Of a stretch of DNA of 64,000 bases, positions 18,538 to 28,434 are shown piece by piece. Every line of letters begins with the position of its first letter. Position 1 is the first letter of the stretch. The notes under the pieces are model-generated. The model had not been told where the DNA came from. It ran no database searches and was given only the letters and a program-made list of their open reading frames with translations. The position numbers were made by a program, and so were the translations under genes. Source of the stretch: Fructilactobacillus florum DSM 22689 = JCM 16035 (GTDB lineage: Bacteria; Bacillota; Bacilli; Lactobacillales; Lactobacillaceae); the NCBI RefSeq assembly GCF_001436645.1, contig NZ_AYZI01000003.1, positions 111,360 to 175,359 of the forward strand. The letters are read 5' to 3'.

Positions 18538-19110
18538 TCACTCCAGCTTGGCAAGCCATTTTTGCAGCTGCTCAGCACAGCTCTTGGTCCCATGGCTACT
18601 ATCAAAAACTGCATCTACCAATCCTAATTTCAAATCTTGTGGCCACTGGGTTTTAATCAACTGGTTCGCGGCACTTAATGAAATATGATTTCTTTGCTGT
18701 AACCGTTTCAATCGCAACACTGGATCACAAGTCAACAAAACAATCTGGTCAAAAAATGGATGAAATCCATTTTCAAAAAGTGCGGCGGCTTCAAAAATCG
18801 TTAAAGATCCCTTTGTTCGCTCCTCCATTGCGGCCAGTAATGCCGGAGTCAAAATCCGAACCAAGGTGCGTAATTTCTCCGGTTGCTGCCAAACAATCTC
18901 ACCTAACCGATGGCGATTCACTTGGTGATTGTCAATGACTTCATCACCAAAGTGCGCCGCAATTTCGTGAATCACCGGTTGATTATGTGCCTCGATTTCA
19001 TGTGTAATTTGATCCAAATCATAAACCGGCCAGCCCGCCACTTTCAGATAGCTGGCAACCGTTGATTTGCCGGTCGCAATGCCACCGGTTAAGCCAATTA
19101 CCTTAGTCAC
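18538..19110 (-). CDS. coaE: Dephospho-CoA kinase
   Basis: The P-loop GLTGGIATGKST lies near residue 10, followed by DLDQITHEI. The enzyme phosphorylates the 3'-OH of dephospho-CoA in the last CoA step. Open reading extends to 19122, but GGAG followed by six bases and then GTG at 19110 gives the usual start (M)TKVIGLTGG. That start lies inside the end of mutM. Confidence 0.93.
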   Translation of the reverse strand: MTKVIGLTGGIATGKSTVASYLKVAGWPVYDLDQITHEIEAHNQPVIHEIAAHFGDEVIDNHQVNRHRLGEIVWQQPEKLRTLVRILTPALLAAMEERTKGSLTIFEAAALFENGFHPFFDQIVLLTCDPVLRLKRLQQRNHISLSAANQLIKTQWPQDLKLGLVDAVFDSSHGTKSCAEQLQKWLAKLE

Positions 19111-19945
19111 TTTCATCTCCATGAACTACTTGACATTTAGGACAGTAGGTCGTTCCTCGTTGTGCTACTTTAATTTTTACTAGCGGGGTCTTGCAACGGT
19201 CACAAGGTTCTCCTTGCCGTCCATACGCATGAAGTTGGTTCTGAAATTTTCCTGCTTCCCCATACGCGTTGGAATATGAATGAACCGTGGTTCCGTGTCC
19301 TTGAATGGCTCTAGCAATTTCAGCAATAATATTAGCACGCAATGCCGTAATCGTTTGATCATTTAAATAGTTAGTGGGCTGCTCGGGGTGAATTTTAGTT
19401 AACCACAACACCTCATCACAATAGATATTGCCCAACCCTGCTACTTTAGATTGGTCTAATAAAAAAGCCTTGATCTTTCGATGCGACCCCTGCAATTTTT
19501 CCTTTAAATACGTAAAACTCAAATCATGTTCGGTTGGTTCTGGACCAATCTTATTTAAACCAGATAAATTATACACTTGATCATTTGGAACTAATGCCAT
19601 CTTGCCAAACATTCGGGTGTCTTTGTATCGTAGTTCACGACCATCATTAAGTTGAAAGACAACATTAGTATGCTTAGGTCGTTCAGTTCCAATGGACTGT
19701 ACCTCATACTTACCTTCCATCCGTAGATGTGAAACTAGCGTCAATCTTCCAGAAAGTCTAAACAAAAGATATTTTCCACGCCGATCGATTTTTAAAATCT
19801 CTTTATTAGTCAATTTTTTAATGAATTGATCAGCATCTAAGTTAATCATTTTTGGATATAAAACTTCAACTTTTTTGATGGTTGCTCCAACCACCAACTC
19901 GGTTAGTCCATTACGAACTGTTTCTACCTCAGGTAACTCCGGCAT
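19103..19945 (-). CDS. mutM: Formamidopyrimidine-DNA glycosylase
   Basis: The protein begins MPELPEVETVRNGL, with the catalytic Pro2 and Glu3. The helix-two-turn-helix and the C-terminal zinc finger (CDRC...CPKC) are intact. It excises 8-oxoguanine and other oxidised purines. Length is 280 residues. It follows polA by 15 bases and overlaps coaE. Confidence 0.97.
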   Translation of the reverse strand: MPELPEVETVRNGLTELVVGATIKKVEVLYPKMINLDADQFIKKLTNKEILKIDRRGKYLLFRLSGRLTLVSHLRMEGKYEVQSIGTERPKHTNVVFQLNDGRELRYKDTRMFGKMALVPNDQVYNLSGLNKIGPEPTEHDLSFTYLKEKLQGSHRKIKAFLLDQSKVAGLGNIYCDEVLWLTKIHPEQPTNYLNDQTITALRANIIAEIARAIQGHGTTVHSYSNAYGEAGKFQNQLHAYGRQGEPCDRCKTPLVKIKVAQRGTTYCPKCQVVHGDESD

Positions 19946-19960
19946 GCTTTCACCTACATT

Positions 19961-22645
19961 CTATTTTTTTATATTATACCAGTTATCACCAAAATGACTC
20001 TCAACTTTAAGTGGAACGTCAAAGGCGGTTCCAGCTTGCAGTACTGAATCCGTTTTAATGATCGAATCCATCACTTGAGGAACCAGCTGCTCTAACACGG
20101 GAATCTCTGATTTTGGGGCCTCAAAAATTAACTCATCATGGATTTGTAACAACATCTGTGCCTGCAAAGATCGTTCTCGTAGTACTTGGTTCATTTTTAC
20201 CATCGCTGCTTTAATGATATCAGCTGCACTCCCCTGAATTGGTGAATTCATGGCCACTCGTTCAGCAAATTGTCGCTGTTGGAAGCGCTTAGAATTGATT
20301 TCTGGAATATAGCGCCGCCGTTTGGCAATTGTTTCTACATAACCATGCTCCTTTGCAAAAGTAACACTTTTTTCCATGTACTCTTTTACCTTTGGATATT
20401 CTGCAAAGTAACGATCGATAAATTGCTGAGCTTCTGGCTTGCTAATTCCTGTGTTATTAGCTAACCCATAAGCGCTAATTCCATAGACAATTCCAAAGTT
20501 AACCGCCTTTGCCTGCCTTCTAAGCTCAGCATCAACAGGCTGGTCAGCTGGAAGAGAAAAAATTCGACGCGCCGTTGCAGCATGAATATCATCTCCGTCA
20601 GCAAAGGCCGCCTGCATTTGCTGATCTTTTGAAATTGCAGCAAGTACTCGCAACTCAATTTGCGAATAATCAGAAGAAAATAATTGCCAGTCTGTCCTTC
20701 TGGGAACAAAGGCGGATCGAATCTGACGACCAGCCTCTGTACGAACTGGAATATTTTGCAAATTAGGATCAACCGAGGAGAGCCGTCCCGTCTGAGCTAA
20801 GGTTTGGAGATACCGGGTGTGCACTTTCCCATCTGGAAAAATATCACCAATGATCCCATCAATATAAGTCGAAATCAACTTGGTCAGTTGTCGATAATTA
20901 AGGATTTTTTCAATGATAGGATAGTCCGGCGCCAATTTTTCTAAAACATCAACGGAAGTGGAGTATCCGGTTTTAGTTTTCTTTAGAACCGGTAGCTGCA
21001 TCTTTTCAAATAAAACCTCACCAAGTTGTTTAGGTGAACTAATATTAAACTGCATCCCGGCACTTTGATAAATTGACTGTTCAATTTCTGCTAATTGCTC
21101 GCTAAACTTACTTTTCAGTTCCGTTAACCGTTCAGCATTAACAGTAATGCCGGTAATTTCCATATCACTAAGAGAACGTGAAAGTGGTACTTCGAGGTTA
21201 CGATATAAATTTAACTGTTCGTGCTTTTTTAAATCTGCCAACATCGTTGGTTTGAGCGTCTGAATTGCAAGCGCTTTTTGCACCATATGCTCAAACAAAA
21301 CATCTGAAGCCGGAACTGCCAGTTGCTTTCCTTTGCCGTAAACATCCTGATCGGGACGAACCTGCTGATAATCATGCCGATTAGCAACTTCCCCAACATC
21401 ATCGGCATTGTTTAAAGTATTAAGCAAATAAGAAGCCAATAACATATCAAAATCAACGTTAGCAAGCTGCACGCCTAACCGATGTAATCCAACAATTTGC
21501 GATTTATTATCAAAAACGTTTTTATGCATGCGCTCATCAGCCAGTATCTTGCGGAGTGGTTCGCTTTGCAGTAACTCCACTTTCTGACTAACTAACCAGC
21601 GTTGCCCGTCCCCAATCACAAATCCAATTTGATCGGCCGTATGATAGTTGCTGGTTAACATTTCCAAGTTAAAAGTAATATCATTACCCAACTCGTTAAC
21701 CAGCTGTAGATTATCCTCCGTCAAAACCTGATAATCCAGTTTAGGCAAGCTCGGACTCACCTGATAATCACTTCCTAATTCCTTTAAAAATGATTTGAAA
21801 TTCATTTTCCGATAAAAATCCGCTAATTCAGGAAGAATCGTTGCTTGATAGGTTAATTCTGACAAATCAATTGTAATCGGAGCCTTCCGGTTGATTGTCG
21901 CTAGTTGCTTCGAAAGGAGCGCTTGTTCATGATCCAGCTCCAGATTTTCTCGTAATTTTTTCCCACTAACTTGATCAAGCTGCTGATAGAGTTGTTCAAT
22001 CGTCCCAAACTGATGAATCAATTTGACCGCTGTTTTTGGTCCTACCTTGCGAACTCCTGGATAATTATCCGATTGATCTCCCTGCAACCCCTTAACATCA
22101 ATAATTTGCCGAGGCTCGATTCCCATGGTTTCTTGCACATAGGCAGGGGTATACGCCACTAGCTCACTGACTCCTTTTTTTGAAACTGAAACGGTCGTGT
22201 GATCAGAACAAAGTTGCGTTAAGTCTCGGTCACCAGTAACTACCTCTACTTGATAACCCGCCTGTTCCGCCCGAAGTGCCACCGTGCCAATAATGTCATC
22301 AGCTTCATAATCAGCCAATTCATAAGTGGCAATTCCACGAGCCTTCAATAAATCTAAAATAAAGGGGAATTGTTCGCGCAATTCTTCTGGCATCTTGGCA
22401 CGACCAGACTTGTATTCAGAATACATTTTCGTCCGAAAAGTTGTTTTACCCGCATCAAAAGCCGCCAAAACTGCTGTTGGTTGCATTTTTTTCAAAAGAT
22501 CATCCAGCATACGATTTAAGCCATAAATTGCATTCGTATGGAGACCATCGGCGTTCGTAAATCGATCTAATGATGGGTAAAGTGCAAAAAAAGCTTTGTA
22601 ACTCAATGAATTTCCATCTAAAAGTAACAACTTCTTAGCTGCCAT
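19961..22645 (-). CDS. polA: DNA polymerase I
   Basis: The 894-residue protein has a 5'-3' exonuclease domain (DYEADDIIGT, GDRDLTQL), a middle 3'-5' exonuclease-like domain whose DxE pair is not conserved (it reads FNLEML), and the polymerase domain with motifs A (DYSQIELRVLA), B (RRQAKAVNFGIVYG) and C (QIHDELIFE). It fills gaps in repair and removes Okazaki primers. The proofreading site is probably dead, as in most Firmicutes. Confidence 0.97.
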   Translation of the reverse strand: MAAKKLLLLDGNSLSYKAFFALYPSLDRFTNADGLHTNAIYGLNRMLDDLLKKMQPTAVLAAFDAGKTTFRTKMYSEYKSGRAKMPEELREQFPFILDLLKARGIATYELADYEADDIIGTVALRAEQAGYQVEVVTGDRDLTQLCSDHTTVSVSKKGVSELVAYTPAYVQETMGIEPRQIIDVKGLQGDQSDNYPGVRKVGPKTAVKLIHQFGTIEQLYQQLDQVSGKKLRENLELDHEQALLSKQLATINRKAPITIDLSELTYQATILPELADFYRKMNFKSFLKELGSDYQVSPSLPKLDYQVLTEDNLQLVNELGNDITFNLEMLTSNYHTADQIGFVIGDGQRWLVSQKVELLQSEPLRKILADERMHKNVFDNKSQIVGLHRLGVQLANVDFDMLLASYLLNTLNNADDVGEVANRHDYQQVRPDQDVYGKGKQLAVPASDVLFEHMVQKALAIQTLKPTMLADLKKHEQLNLYRNLEVPLSRSLSDMEITGITVNAERLTELKSKFSEQLAEIEQSIYQSAGMQFNISSPKQLGEVLFEKMQLPVLKKTKTGYSTSVDVLEKLAPDYPIIEKILNYRQLTKLISTYIDGIIGDIFPDGKVHTRYLQTLAQTGRLSSVDPNLQNIPVRTEAGRQIRSAFVPRRTDWQLFSSDYSQIELRVLAAISKDQQMQAAFADGDDIHAATARRIFSLPADQPVDAELRRQAKAVNFGIVYGISAYGLANNTGISKPEAQQFIDRYFAEYPKVKEYMEKSVTFAKEHGYVETIAKRRRYIPEINSKRFQQRQFAERVAMNSPIQGSAADIIKAAMVKMNQVLRERSLQAQMLLQIHDELIFEAPKSEIPVLEQLVPQVMDSIIKTDSVLQAGTAFDVPLKVESHFGDNWYNIKK

Positions 22646-22711
22646 TGAAAAACCCCTTTATGATTGTTTGCTTGTTTTTCCAGATATTTCTATTTTACAT
22701 CATTTTATAAT

Positions 22712-22762
22712 AAAAAAAGCCCCCCGAGTTGGCAGTTAATCATGCCGACCATTAAGGGGCTT
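22712..22762 (-). terminator. Terminator after murC
   Basis: A GC-rich stem (AAGCCCC..GGGGGGCTT with an extended imperfect middle) ends in seven T on the minus strand. It isolates murC from polA. Confidence 0.88.
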
Positions 22763-22797
22763 AGAATTAGATGGGCTAATTATTTTTTACAGCAAAC

Positions 22798-24150
22798 TTA
22801 GTTAATTTTTTTACTTAAATGACTAAGTAAATCTTCATAGGTTCGTTCATATTTTTGAATATCGCCCGCCCCCATAAAAATCACTACGGCATCATGGTAA
22901 TCCAATAACGGCGACATGTTTGCTTCAGTGATTAGCTGACTGCCGTTAATCTTATCAACCAAATCCTGACTGGTTACGTCTCCGTACTTCTCTCGTGGCG
23001 AACTGTATATTTTTGTAACGTAAACGTGATCAGCTTTACTTAGCGTAGCGGCAAAATCATCCAAATAGGCAATTGTTCGACTAAAAGTATGTGGCTGAAA
23101 AACTACTACGATTTCTTTATTCGGATATTCTTGTCGCGCTGCATCAAGGGTTGCCCGAATCTCAGAGGGATGGTGAGCATAATCGTCAATAATAGTCATA
23201 TCACCCATTTTAACTTGTGAAAAACGGCGTTTAACCCCTTGAAAAGTCAGGAGTTCACGCTTAATTTCAGCTAAGTCGACCTCTTCAAAGTAAGCAACCG
23301 CAATTACCGCCAGGGCATTTAAAATGTTGTGTTCTCCAAAGAGCGGAATTTCAAAGCGACCAAAATCACGACCTTGAAAATGGACGTTAAACGTCGAACC
23401 CGTAGTGGTTCGTTTGACGTCTACTGCCTGAAAATCATCAGCATCTTTCGTACCATAGTAATAGATGGGCACCGCTGCTTTAATTTTGCGCAAGTATGGA
23501 TCATCACCCCATGCAAAAATTCCCTTTTTAACGTGTCCGGCGAAGGTTTCAAAAGCATCGAACACATCATCAATCCCCGTATAATAATCAGGATGATCAA
23601 AATCAATGTTCGTCATAATCGCATAATCTGGATAGGTCGGCATAAAATGCCGGCGGTATTCGTCTGCTTCATACACAAAAAAACGTGCATCGGGAATGGC
23701 ATTCCCACTACCATCGCCAATCAAAAAGTCAGTAGGAGCGATGCCGCTGAGTACATGCGACAAAAGCCCAGTTGTACTGGTTTTTCCATGTGCCCCGCAC
23801 ACCGCAATGCTAGTGTAGCCCTGAATTAGCTCACCCAAAAATTCTGGATAGCGATAAATTTGCAACCCTAGCTCACGCGCACGTTGAACCTCTGGATGAT
23901 CATCACTAAAAGCGTTGCCAACGATCAAAGTCATCCCTGGCTGAATGTTATCGGGGCTAAACTGATATAACGGAATTCCAGCATCTTCTAGTCCCTTTTG
24001 TGTAAAGGTATATTTTTCAATGTCTGAACCCGCTACTTGATACCCCATCGCTTTAACCACCAAAGCCATGGCGCTCATCCCAGTTCCCTTAATCCCAACG
24101 AAAAAGTAAGTGCTATTATGATTTAATTTAATTTTTGTAGTTGTTGTCAT
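22798..24150 (-). CDS. murC: UDP-N-acetylmuramate-L-alanine ligase
   Basis: The N-terminal UDP-binding loop is [14 protein letters not shown], the ATP P-loop is [13 protein letters not shown], and the C-terminal domain holds [10 protein letters not shown]. It adds L-Ala to UDP-MurNAc in the cytoplasm. The 450-residue length is normal. The nearest AAGGG is about 15 bases from the ATG, so the ribosome-binding site is weak. A solitary transcript is suggested by the terminator that follows. Confidence 0.97.
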   Translation of the reverse strand: MTTTTKIKLNHNSTYFFVGIKGTGMSAMALVVKAMGYQVAGSDIEKYTFTQKGLEDAGIPLYQFSPDNIQPGMTLIVGNAFSDDHPEVQRARELGLQIYRYPEFLGELIQGYTSIAVCGAHGKTSTTGLLSHVLSGIAPTDFLIGDGSGNAIPDARFFVYEADEYRRHFMPTYPDYAIMTNIDFDHPDYYTGIDDVFDAFETFAGHVKKGIFAWGDDPYLRKIKAAVPIYYYGTKDADDFQAVDVKRTTTGSTFNVHFQGRDFGRFEIPLFGEHNILNALAVIAVAYFEEVDLAEIKRELLTFQGVKRRFSQVKMGDMTIIDDYAHHPSEIRATLDAARQEYPNKEIVVVFQPHTFSRTIAYLDDFAATLSKADHVYVTKIYSSPREKYGDVTSQDLVDKINGSQLITEANMSPLLDYHDAVVIFMGAGDIQKYERTYEDLLSHLSKKIN

Positions 24151-24223
24151 AGTTGTTTGTGTAATCCCTTCTCAGTCCTGTTCCTCAAGAATACCAATTT
24201 CTAGAGCTAAAGTCTAAGGCTTA

Positions 24224-26344
24224 TTAATTATTTAACTGCTGGAGTTTTTCAGGCGTCAGATAAACATCCCGTGGTTTTGCTCCTCGTTGCTCTGAAATCA
24301 GCTGATGTTGCTCTAAATCATCGATCAAACTGGCAGCTCGATTGTAGCCAATCGAAAAAACACGCTGGATTTTAGAGGTTGAAACCGTCTTCTCATCTGC
24401 CAAGTAGCGCAAACATTCAGACCACAGTTCATCATGAGCAGTGGCTTGATCGGCTTGCTTAACGAGTGATCGCGGATCAAATTCGTAATGAACCGGACCT
24501 TCCGCGCGCACAGCAACCGTAACTTTTTCAACCTCAGCATTAGTCACAAATGCTCCTTGTAGCCGTTCTGGCTTGCTAGCCCCGTTTCCAAGGTACAGCA
24601 AATCACCACGTCCTAACAAACGCTCTGCTCCTGCTTGATCAATAATTGTTCGTGAATCAATTTGACTAGCAACCATAAAAGCAATCCGAGTTGGAATATT
24701 ATTTTTGATGGTTCCAGTAACGACGTCGACACTTGGTCGTTGCGTGGCAATGACTAAATGAATCCCGGCAGCCCGTGCTTTTTGCGTGATGCGTACGATA
24801 TAATCCTGAACTTCACCAGCCGCAACCATCATTAAATCTGCTAACTCATCAATTACGACTAGTATTGTAGGCAACTGATCAGCCGCATGTCCCGTACTCT
24901 TGGCCTGACGATTATATTGTTCCAGATTCCGTACTCCTGCAGCACGAAGTCTTTCGTAACGCTGATCCATTTCCTCTGTTACCCATTTCAAGGCAGCTGC
25001 GGCTTCCTGTGGATCAGAAATAACTGGGGTCAACAAATGTGGAATTCCTTCATAAGGAGCTAACTCTACAGCCTTTGGATCAATCAAAAGCATTCGCAAA
25101 TCTTGTGGTGTTGCATGATACAACAATGATAATAACATGCTATTGATGAAGACACTTTTACCAGAGCCGGTTGCCCCAGCAATCAATGCATGGGGCATAC
25201 TAGTCAAATCACTAGCAACTGGATTGCCCGCGATGCTAACCCCCAGGGCGATTTGATTTGGTGCCTGCTCAGTTTGAAAGGCTGACGCCTGAAGAACTTC
25301 TGACAGCATAACTGGTCGGGGTTGGGGATTGGGAATCTCAATTCCAACCGTGGATTTACCGGGAATTGGTGCTTCAATTCGGATATCCTTTGCTGCCAGT
25401 GCTAATTTTAAGTCATCGTTAAGATTCGTAATTTTATTGACCTTAACCCCAAGTGCTAATTTAACCTGAAATTCAGTCACCGTTGGACCATTTGTCCAGG
25501 AAACAACTTTACCGCTCACATGAAAAGCTTCAAGCGTACGATCTAAAACTTCAGCCTGTTGTAAAATCCAGTCATCCTGTTCATCTTCTGGAAGCTCCAC
25601 CGGTGGATTTAGTAATTTCAAGCTGGGAAGCTTCCCAGCCTGTGACCCAACCGCTTGCGGATTCTTGGCTGGTTTTGAAATCTCGTTTGAATCGCTTGTG
25701 CTAGGCGAAAGTGCTGCTTTTTTCGACGTTTCGGCTGTGGGCATCACAGCGTCTTGCTTCGAGGTTGAAGTCCTCTCCGAAAAGAGTGCTAATTTTTCGG
25801 CTCCTAAATCTTCATCTTGAAAAATTTCTTGAAGTGAATGCCCCAATCCCCTTCGGGTGGGAGCTGGAGTTGATTTGGCAGAGTTATCCACAGTGTTTTC
25901 ATTTTCGTTTTCATGAATATCTGCAGGTAGTTTTGGCTTTTTTTCAGAAACCGTGGTGGGCAGCTTCGACCACTTTAAATGGTTTCCCGATTGATCTTTT
26001 GAGGTAACTGAGACTTCGGTCGTCAACCAAATTAAATTTGCATCATTGGTTAATGCCTGAATTGCTCGCTGATAACGGGGACTCAAAGTTGTCTTTATCC
26101 CCTGATAGTGGCGCTTGCCAGCATGATTGTGAGGCTGAAAAGCTGCAGTTTGTTGCACCAAATCATGTTGTGGCACTGCGACGGTTGATTTTAAAAAGGA
26201 CGAACTCGGCTTAGTTGTTGGCGCAGGTGATCGCCGTGACTGAAAAGCTGAAGTTGCGTGTCCGGTTGACTCAGTAGGCTTTTGAAACGGAATCTTTCCA
26301 TCAAAATATTTACGAAAAAAAGCGGGACCGTCATAGTGCTTCAT
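24224..26344 (-). CDS. sftA: FtsK/SpoIIIE-type DNA translocase without membrane segments (SftA-like)
   Basis: A low-complexity, Ser/Thr/Pro-rich linker fills about residues 1-240 and shows no transmembrane helices. The motor follows with Walker A GATGSGKSVFI near residue 391 and Walker B LVVIDELADLMM near 495. A winged-helix gamma domain lies at the C-terminus. This layout resembles the soluble Bacillus SftA (YtpS), which moves trapped DNA before septum closure. A membrane FtsK may exist elsewhere. Confidence 0.88.
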   Translation of the reverse strand: MKHYDGPAFFRKYFDGKIPFQKPTESTGHATSAFQSRRSPAPTTKPSSSFLKSTVAVPQHDLVQQTAAFQPHNHAGKRHYQGIKTTLSPRYQRAIQALTNDANLIWLTTEVSVTSKDQSGNHLKWSKLPTTVSEKKPKLPADIHENENENTVDNSAKSTPAPTRRGLGHSLQEIFQDEDLGAEKLALFSERTSTSKQDAVMPTAETSKKAALSPSTSDSNEISKPAKNPQAVGSQAGKLPSLKLLNPPVELPEDEQDDWILQQAEVLDRTLEAFHVSGKVVSWTNGPTVTEFQVKLALGVKVNKITNLNDDLKLALAAKDIRIEAPIPGKSTVGIEIPNPQPRPVMLSEVLQASAFQTEQAPNQIALGVSIAGNPVASDLTSMPHALIAGATGSGKSVFINSMLLSLLYHATPQDLRMLLIDPKAVELAPYEGIPHLLTPVISDPQEAAAALKWVTEEMDQRYERLRAAGVRNLEQYNRQAKSTGHAADQLPTILVVIDELADLMMVAAGEVQDYIVRITQKARAAGIHLVIATQRPSVDVVTGTIKNNIPTRIAFMVASQIDSRTIIDQAGAERLLGRGDLLYLGNGASKPERLQGAFVTNAEVEKVTVAVRAEGPVHYEFDPRSLVKQADQATAHDELWSECLRYLADEKTVSTSKIQRVFSIGYNRAASLIDDLEQHQLISEQRGAKPRDVYLTPEKLQQLNN

Positions 26345-26373
26345 AATCTCTCATCCTAATTAAAAATTTATGT

Positions 26374-26402
26374 ATAAAAAAACGAATAGTAGCTATTCGT
26401 TA
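26374..26402 (-). terminator. Terminator overlapping the ytpR stop codon
   Basis: A compact hairpin AACGAATAG-CTA-CTATTCGTT followed by a T run on the minus strand includes the ytpR stop codon in its first arm. Confidence 0.88.
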
Positions 26403-27028
26403 AACAAGGTCGCTGCTTGTTCAAAATCAAACGGATCCCCTACCTGATAATTAGCTGGTAAAATCAAGGCTCCTGGTTTATCAGGAGCATGCGGGATGCG
26501 TAGTTCACGACCAGAACAAATCATACCATCGCTTTCGACATCCTTTAACTTACTAGGCCAAATCAATTGACCGTTAGGCATCATGGCTCCAACTTCAGCT
26601 ACGACTACTTTAATCCCGGTTTTTATATTTGGCGAACCACTGACGATTTGTAAAACCTTGCCAGCTTGGACTTCCGTTTCCGTAATCTGCAGATGAGTCG
26701 ACTGGGGATGTGGTTTTACAACATTAACCTGTCCCACCACAAAAGTAGCCGGCGAAGTTAATGGCAATCGATCCGAGAAACCTTGACTCTGCAAGACCTC
26801 ATTCAAGGTCGTAATTTCTGCTTTAGATAAACCAATGTGCCCGACCTGTCCCTTTAATTTTGGCAAAAGTTCACTCGCATTAAAAATATTATACCCGACG
26901 GTCTGACCGCCCGCTTGTAGCGCGACAACATTCCCCTTACGAACCGACCGCTGGTTAGGCTGGTCTGGACCCAGCACCAGTAGTAAAACATCCCCAATCT
27001 GACGAGGATTATAACTAGCAATCAGCAT
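26393..27028 (-). CDS. ytpR: YtpR-family tRNA-binding OB-fold protein
   Basis: The C-terminal half is an EMAP/PheT-N-like OB fold with VVGQVNVVKPHPQSTHLQ and MPNGQLIWPSKLKDVESDGM. The N-terminal part is the DUF4479 region. It resembles the free-standing tRNA-binding domain of PheT. The function is not settled. It follows the thioredoxin gene by 25 bases, the same order as in Bacillus (ytpP-ytpQ-ytpR neighbourhood). Confidence 0.9.
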   Translation of the reverse strand: MLIASYNPRQIGDVLLLVLGPDQPNQRSVRKGNVVALQAGGQTVGYNIFNASELLPKLKGQVGHIGLSKAEITTLNEVLQSQGFSDRLPLTSPATFVVGQVNVVKPHPQSTHLQITETEVQAGKVLQIVSGSPNIKTGIKVVVAEVGAMMPNGQLIWPSKLKDVESDGMICSGRELRIPHAPDKPGALILPANYQVGDPFDFEQAATLFNE

Positions 27029-27053
27029 TTTGATGTACTCCTATCCTTTTAAA

Positions 27054-27377
27054 TTAGTCTAGTCCTGCAATAAAACTTTCGATTTCCGCCTTGGTTTTTC
27101 GATCTTTGTTTACTAAGCGACCAATTTCTTTGCCATTATGAAAAGCAATGAAGCTTGGAATCCCAAAGACATCTAACTCTTTGCATAGTTCAATATTAGC
27201 ATCTCGATCAACTTCAAGAAAGGTGTAGTTTGAGAAATCTTGAACAATTTCGGGCATAGCTGGTTTGATAAAATTACAATCAGGGCACCAGCTAGCGGTA
27301 AAAAAGAGTAGGTAGTTGCCATTGGCAATCTTATTTTTTAAGGTTTTTGCATCCATTACTGCTAATTCTTCCATCAT
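27054..27377 (-). CDS. ytpP: Thioredoxin-like protein (YtpP)
   Basis: The 107-residue thioredoxin fold has an active site ASWCPDCNF (CxxC with Pro-Asp) and the cis-Pro region FGIPSFIAF. There is no signal peptide, so it is cytoplasmic. GGAG lies six bases before tandem ATG codons. It is a candidate electron donor or stress-related thiol protein; its partner is unknown. Confidence 0.9.
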   Translation of the reverse strand: MMEELAVMDAKTLKNKIANGNYLLFFTASWCPDCNFIKPAMPEIVQDFSNYTFLEVDRDANIELCKELDVFGIPSFIAFHNGKEIGRLVNKDRKTKAEIESFIAGLD

Positions 27378-27466
27378 ATATCACTCCTATCTGTGTTATT
27401 ATAACTCAGTGATTAGTAATTGTTATTTAATGAGCTTCAAAAATTACTTTAAAGGGGGATTCACTT

Positions 27467-27778
27467 TTGCGTAGTAAAAAATTTATTATTCCAACCTTGT
27501 TATCTTTGGCCGGAACGACTGCCCTAGTTTACTTAAAAAAACGGCAACAAGCTCATGAAAATGCTATTAAAGCAGCGTTGCTTCCAACCATTAAGACGGT
27601 TTTTAATAACCAAGAGATTAACGGCTACTGGATTGATTTTGAAAATCAGCGCGGTCTAGAATACGAGGGAGGCGTGAAAGTCACTGATCGCACTTCTGGT
27701 GTTCAAGAGGCCTATACCTTCCTTTTCAATCCAACTACTAAAGAAATCTACCACATCAAGCCGGTTACAACCGTTTAA
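27467..27778 (+). CDS. Small membrane-anchored protein of unknown function
   Basis: The 103-residue product has an N-terminal hydrophobic segment (about residues 6-23) followed by basic residues, then a soluble part rich in beta-type sequence. The start is a TTG at 27467, eight bases after AAAGGGGG; no ATG is available. I do not recognise a characterised family with certainty. Similar small proteins sit next to ytpP in other lactobacilli. Its stop overlaps that of trmB on the opposite strand. Confidence 0.75.
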   Translation: MRSKKFIIPTLLSLAGTTALVYLKKRQQAHENAIKAALLPTIKTVFNNQEINGYWIDFENQRGLEYEGGVKVTDRTSGVQEAYTFLFNPTTKEIYHIKPVTTV

Positions 27779-28434
27779 TCAACCACTTTATCAGGAAAAC
27801 GGGCCTCGATTCGATAAATCGGGCCTTTTTCTTTGAATTTATCTTCATATTCAGTTGCAACGTTAGCCGCCAAAATTTCTGGATCTGCTTGATACAAATC
27901 AAGATCAATCCTTTCAAAATGCAACCCGAAGTTATTTAGACTTACCAGCGAATATTCAAATAAGGGGCGATTATCGGTTTTAAAGCTTAACTTAGCTTTT
28001 GCAGGCAAAACTTCTTGATAAATTTTTAAAAATTGGGGGGCCGTTAAGCGACGCTTTTCATGGCGCTTTTTAGGCCAAGGATCTGAGAAGTTCAGATACA
28101 GCTGTTGAACTTCTCCTTTCGCAAAATATTCAGAAATAGCCTTACCATTAGTTAGAATAAATTGGACATTTGAAACTCCCGCAGTCAATGCTCGGCGTAC
28201 TGCCATGGCCAGCACGGCATCTTCCATATCGATTCCGATAAAGTTTTGCTCGGGATGCCGGCGCGCCATTTCAACAATAAAAGCACCCTTTCCCGAGCCA
28301 ATCTCAATGTTTAATGGGGCGGGCTGAGCGAACCGTTCTTGCCATCTCCCCCGATATTTTTCTGGTGCTGCGACAACCAAATTGGGATGATCAGCTAAAA
28401 ATGGTAACGCCCATTTCTTCTTTCTAATCCGCAT
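27775..28434 (-). CDS. trmB: tRNA (guanine-N7-)-methyltransferase
   Basis: The 219-residue protein begins MRIRKKKWALPFL and has the SAM motif IEIGSGKGAFI, then NFIGIDMEDAVL and the catalytic YLNFSDPWPKKRHEKRRL stretch. It makes m7G46 in tRNA. GGAGAG precedes the ATG at 28434; the open frame up to 28473 overlaps ecsB further and is not favoured. It overlaps the ecsB 3' end by 11 bases. Confidence 0.95.
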   Translation of the reverse strand: MRIRKKKWALPFLADHPNLVVAAPEKYRGRWQERFAQPAPLNIEIGSGKGAFIVEMARRHPEQNFIGIDMEDAVLAMAVRRALTAGVSNVQFILTNGKAISEYFAKGEVQQLYLNFSDPWPKKRHEKRRLTAPQFLKIYQEVLPAKAKLSFKTDNRPLFEYSLVSLNNFGLHFERIDLDLYQADPEILAANVATEYEDKFKEKGPIYRIEARFPDKVVD

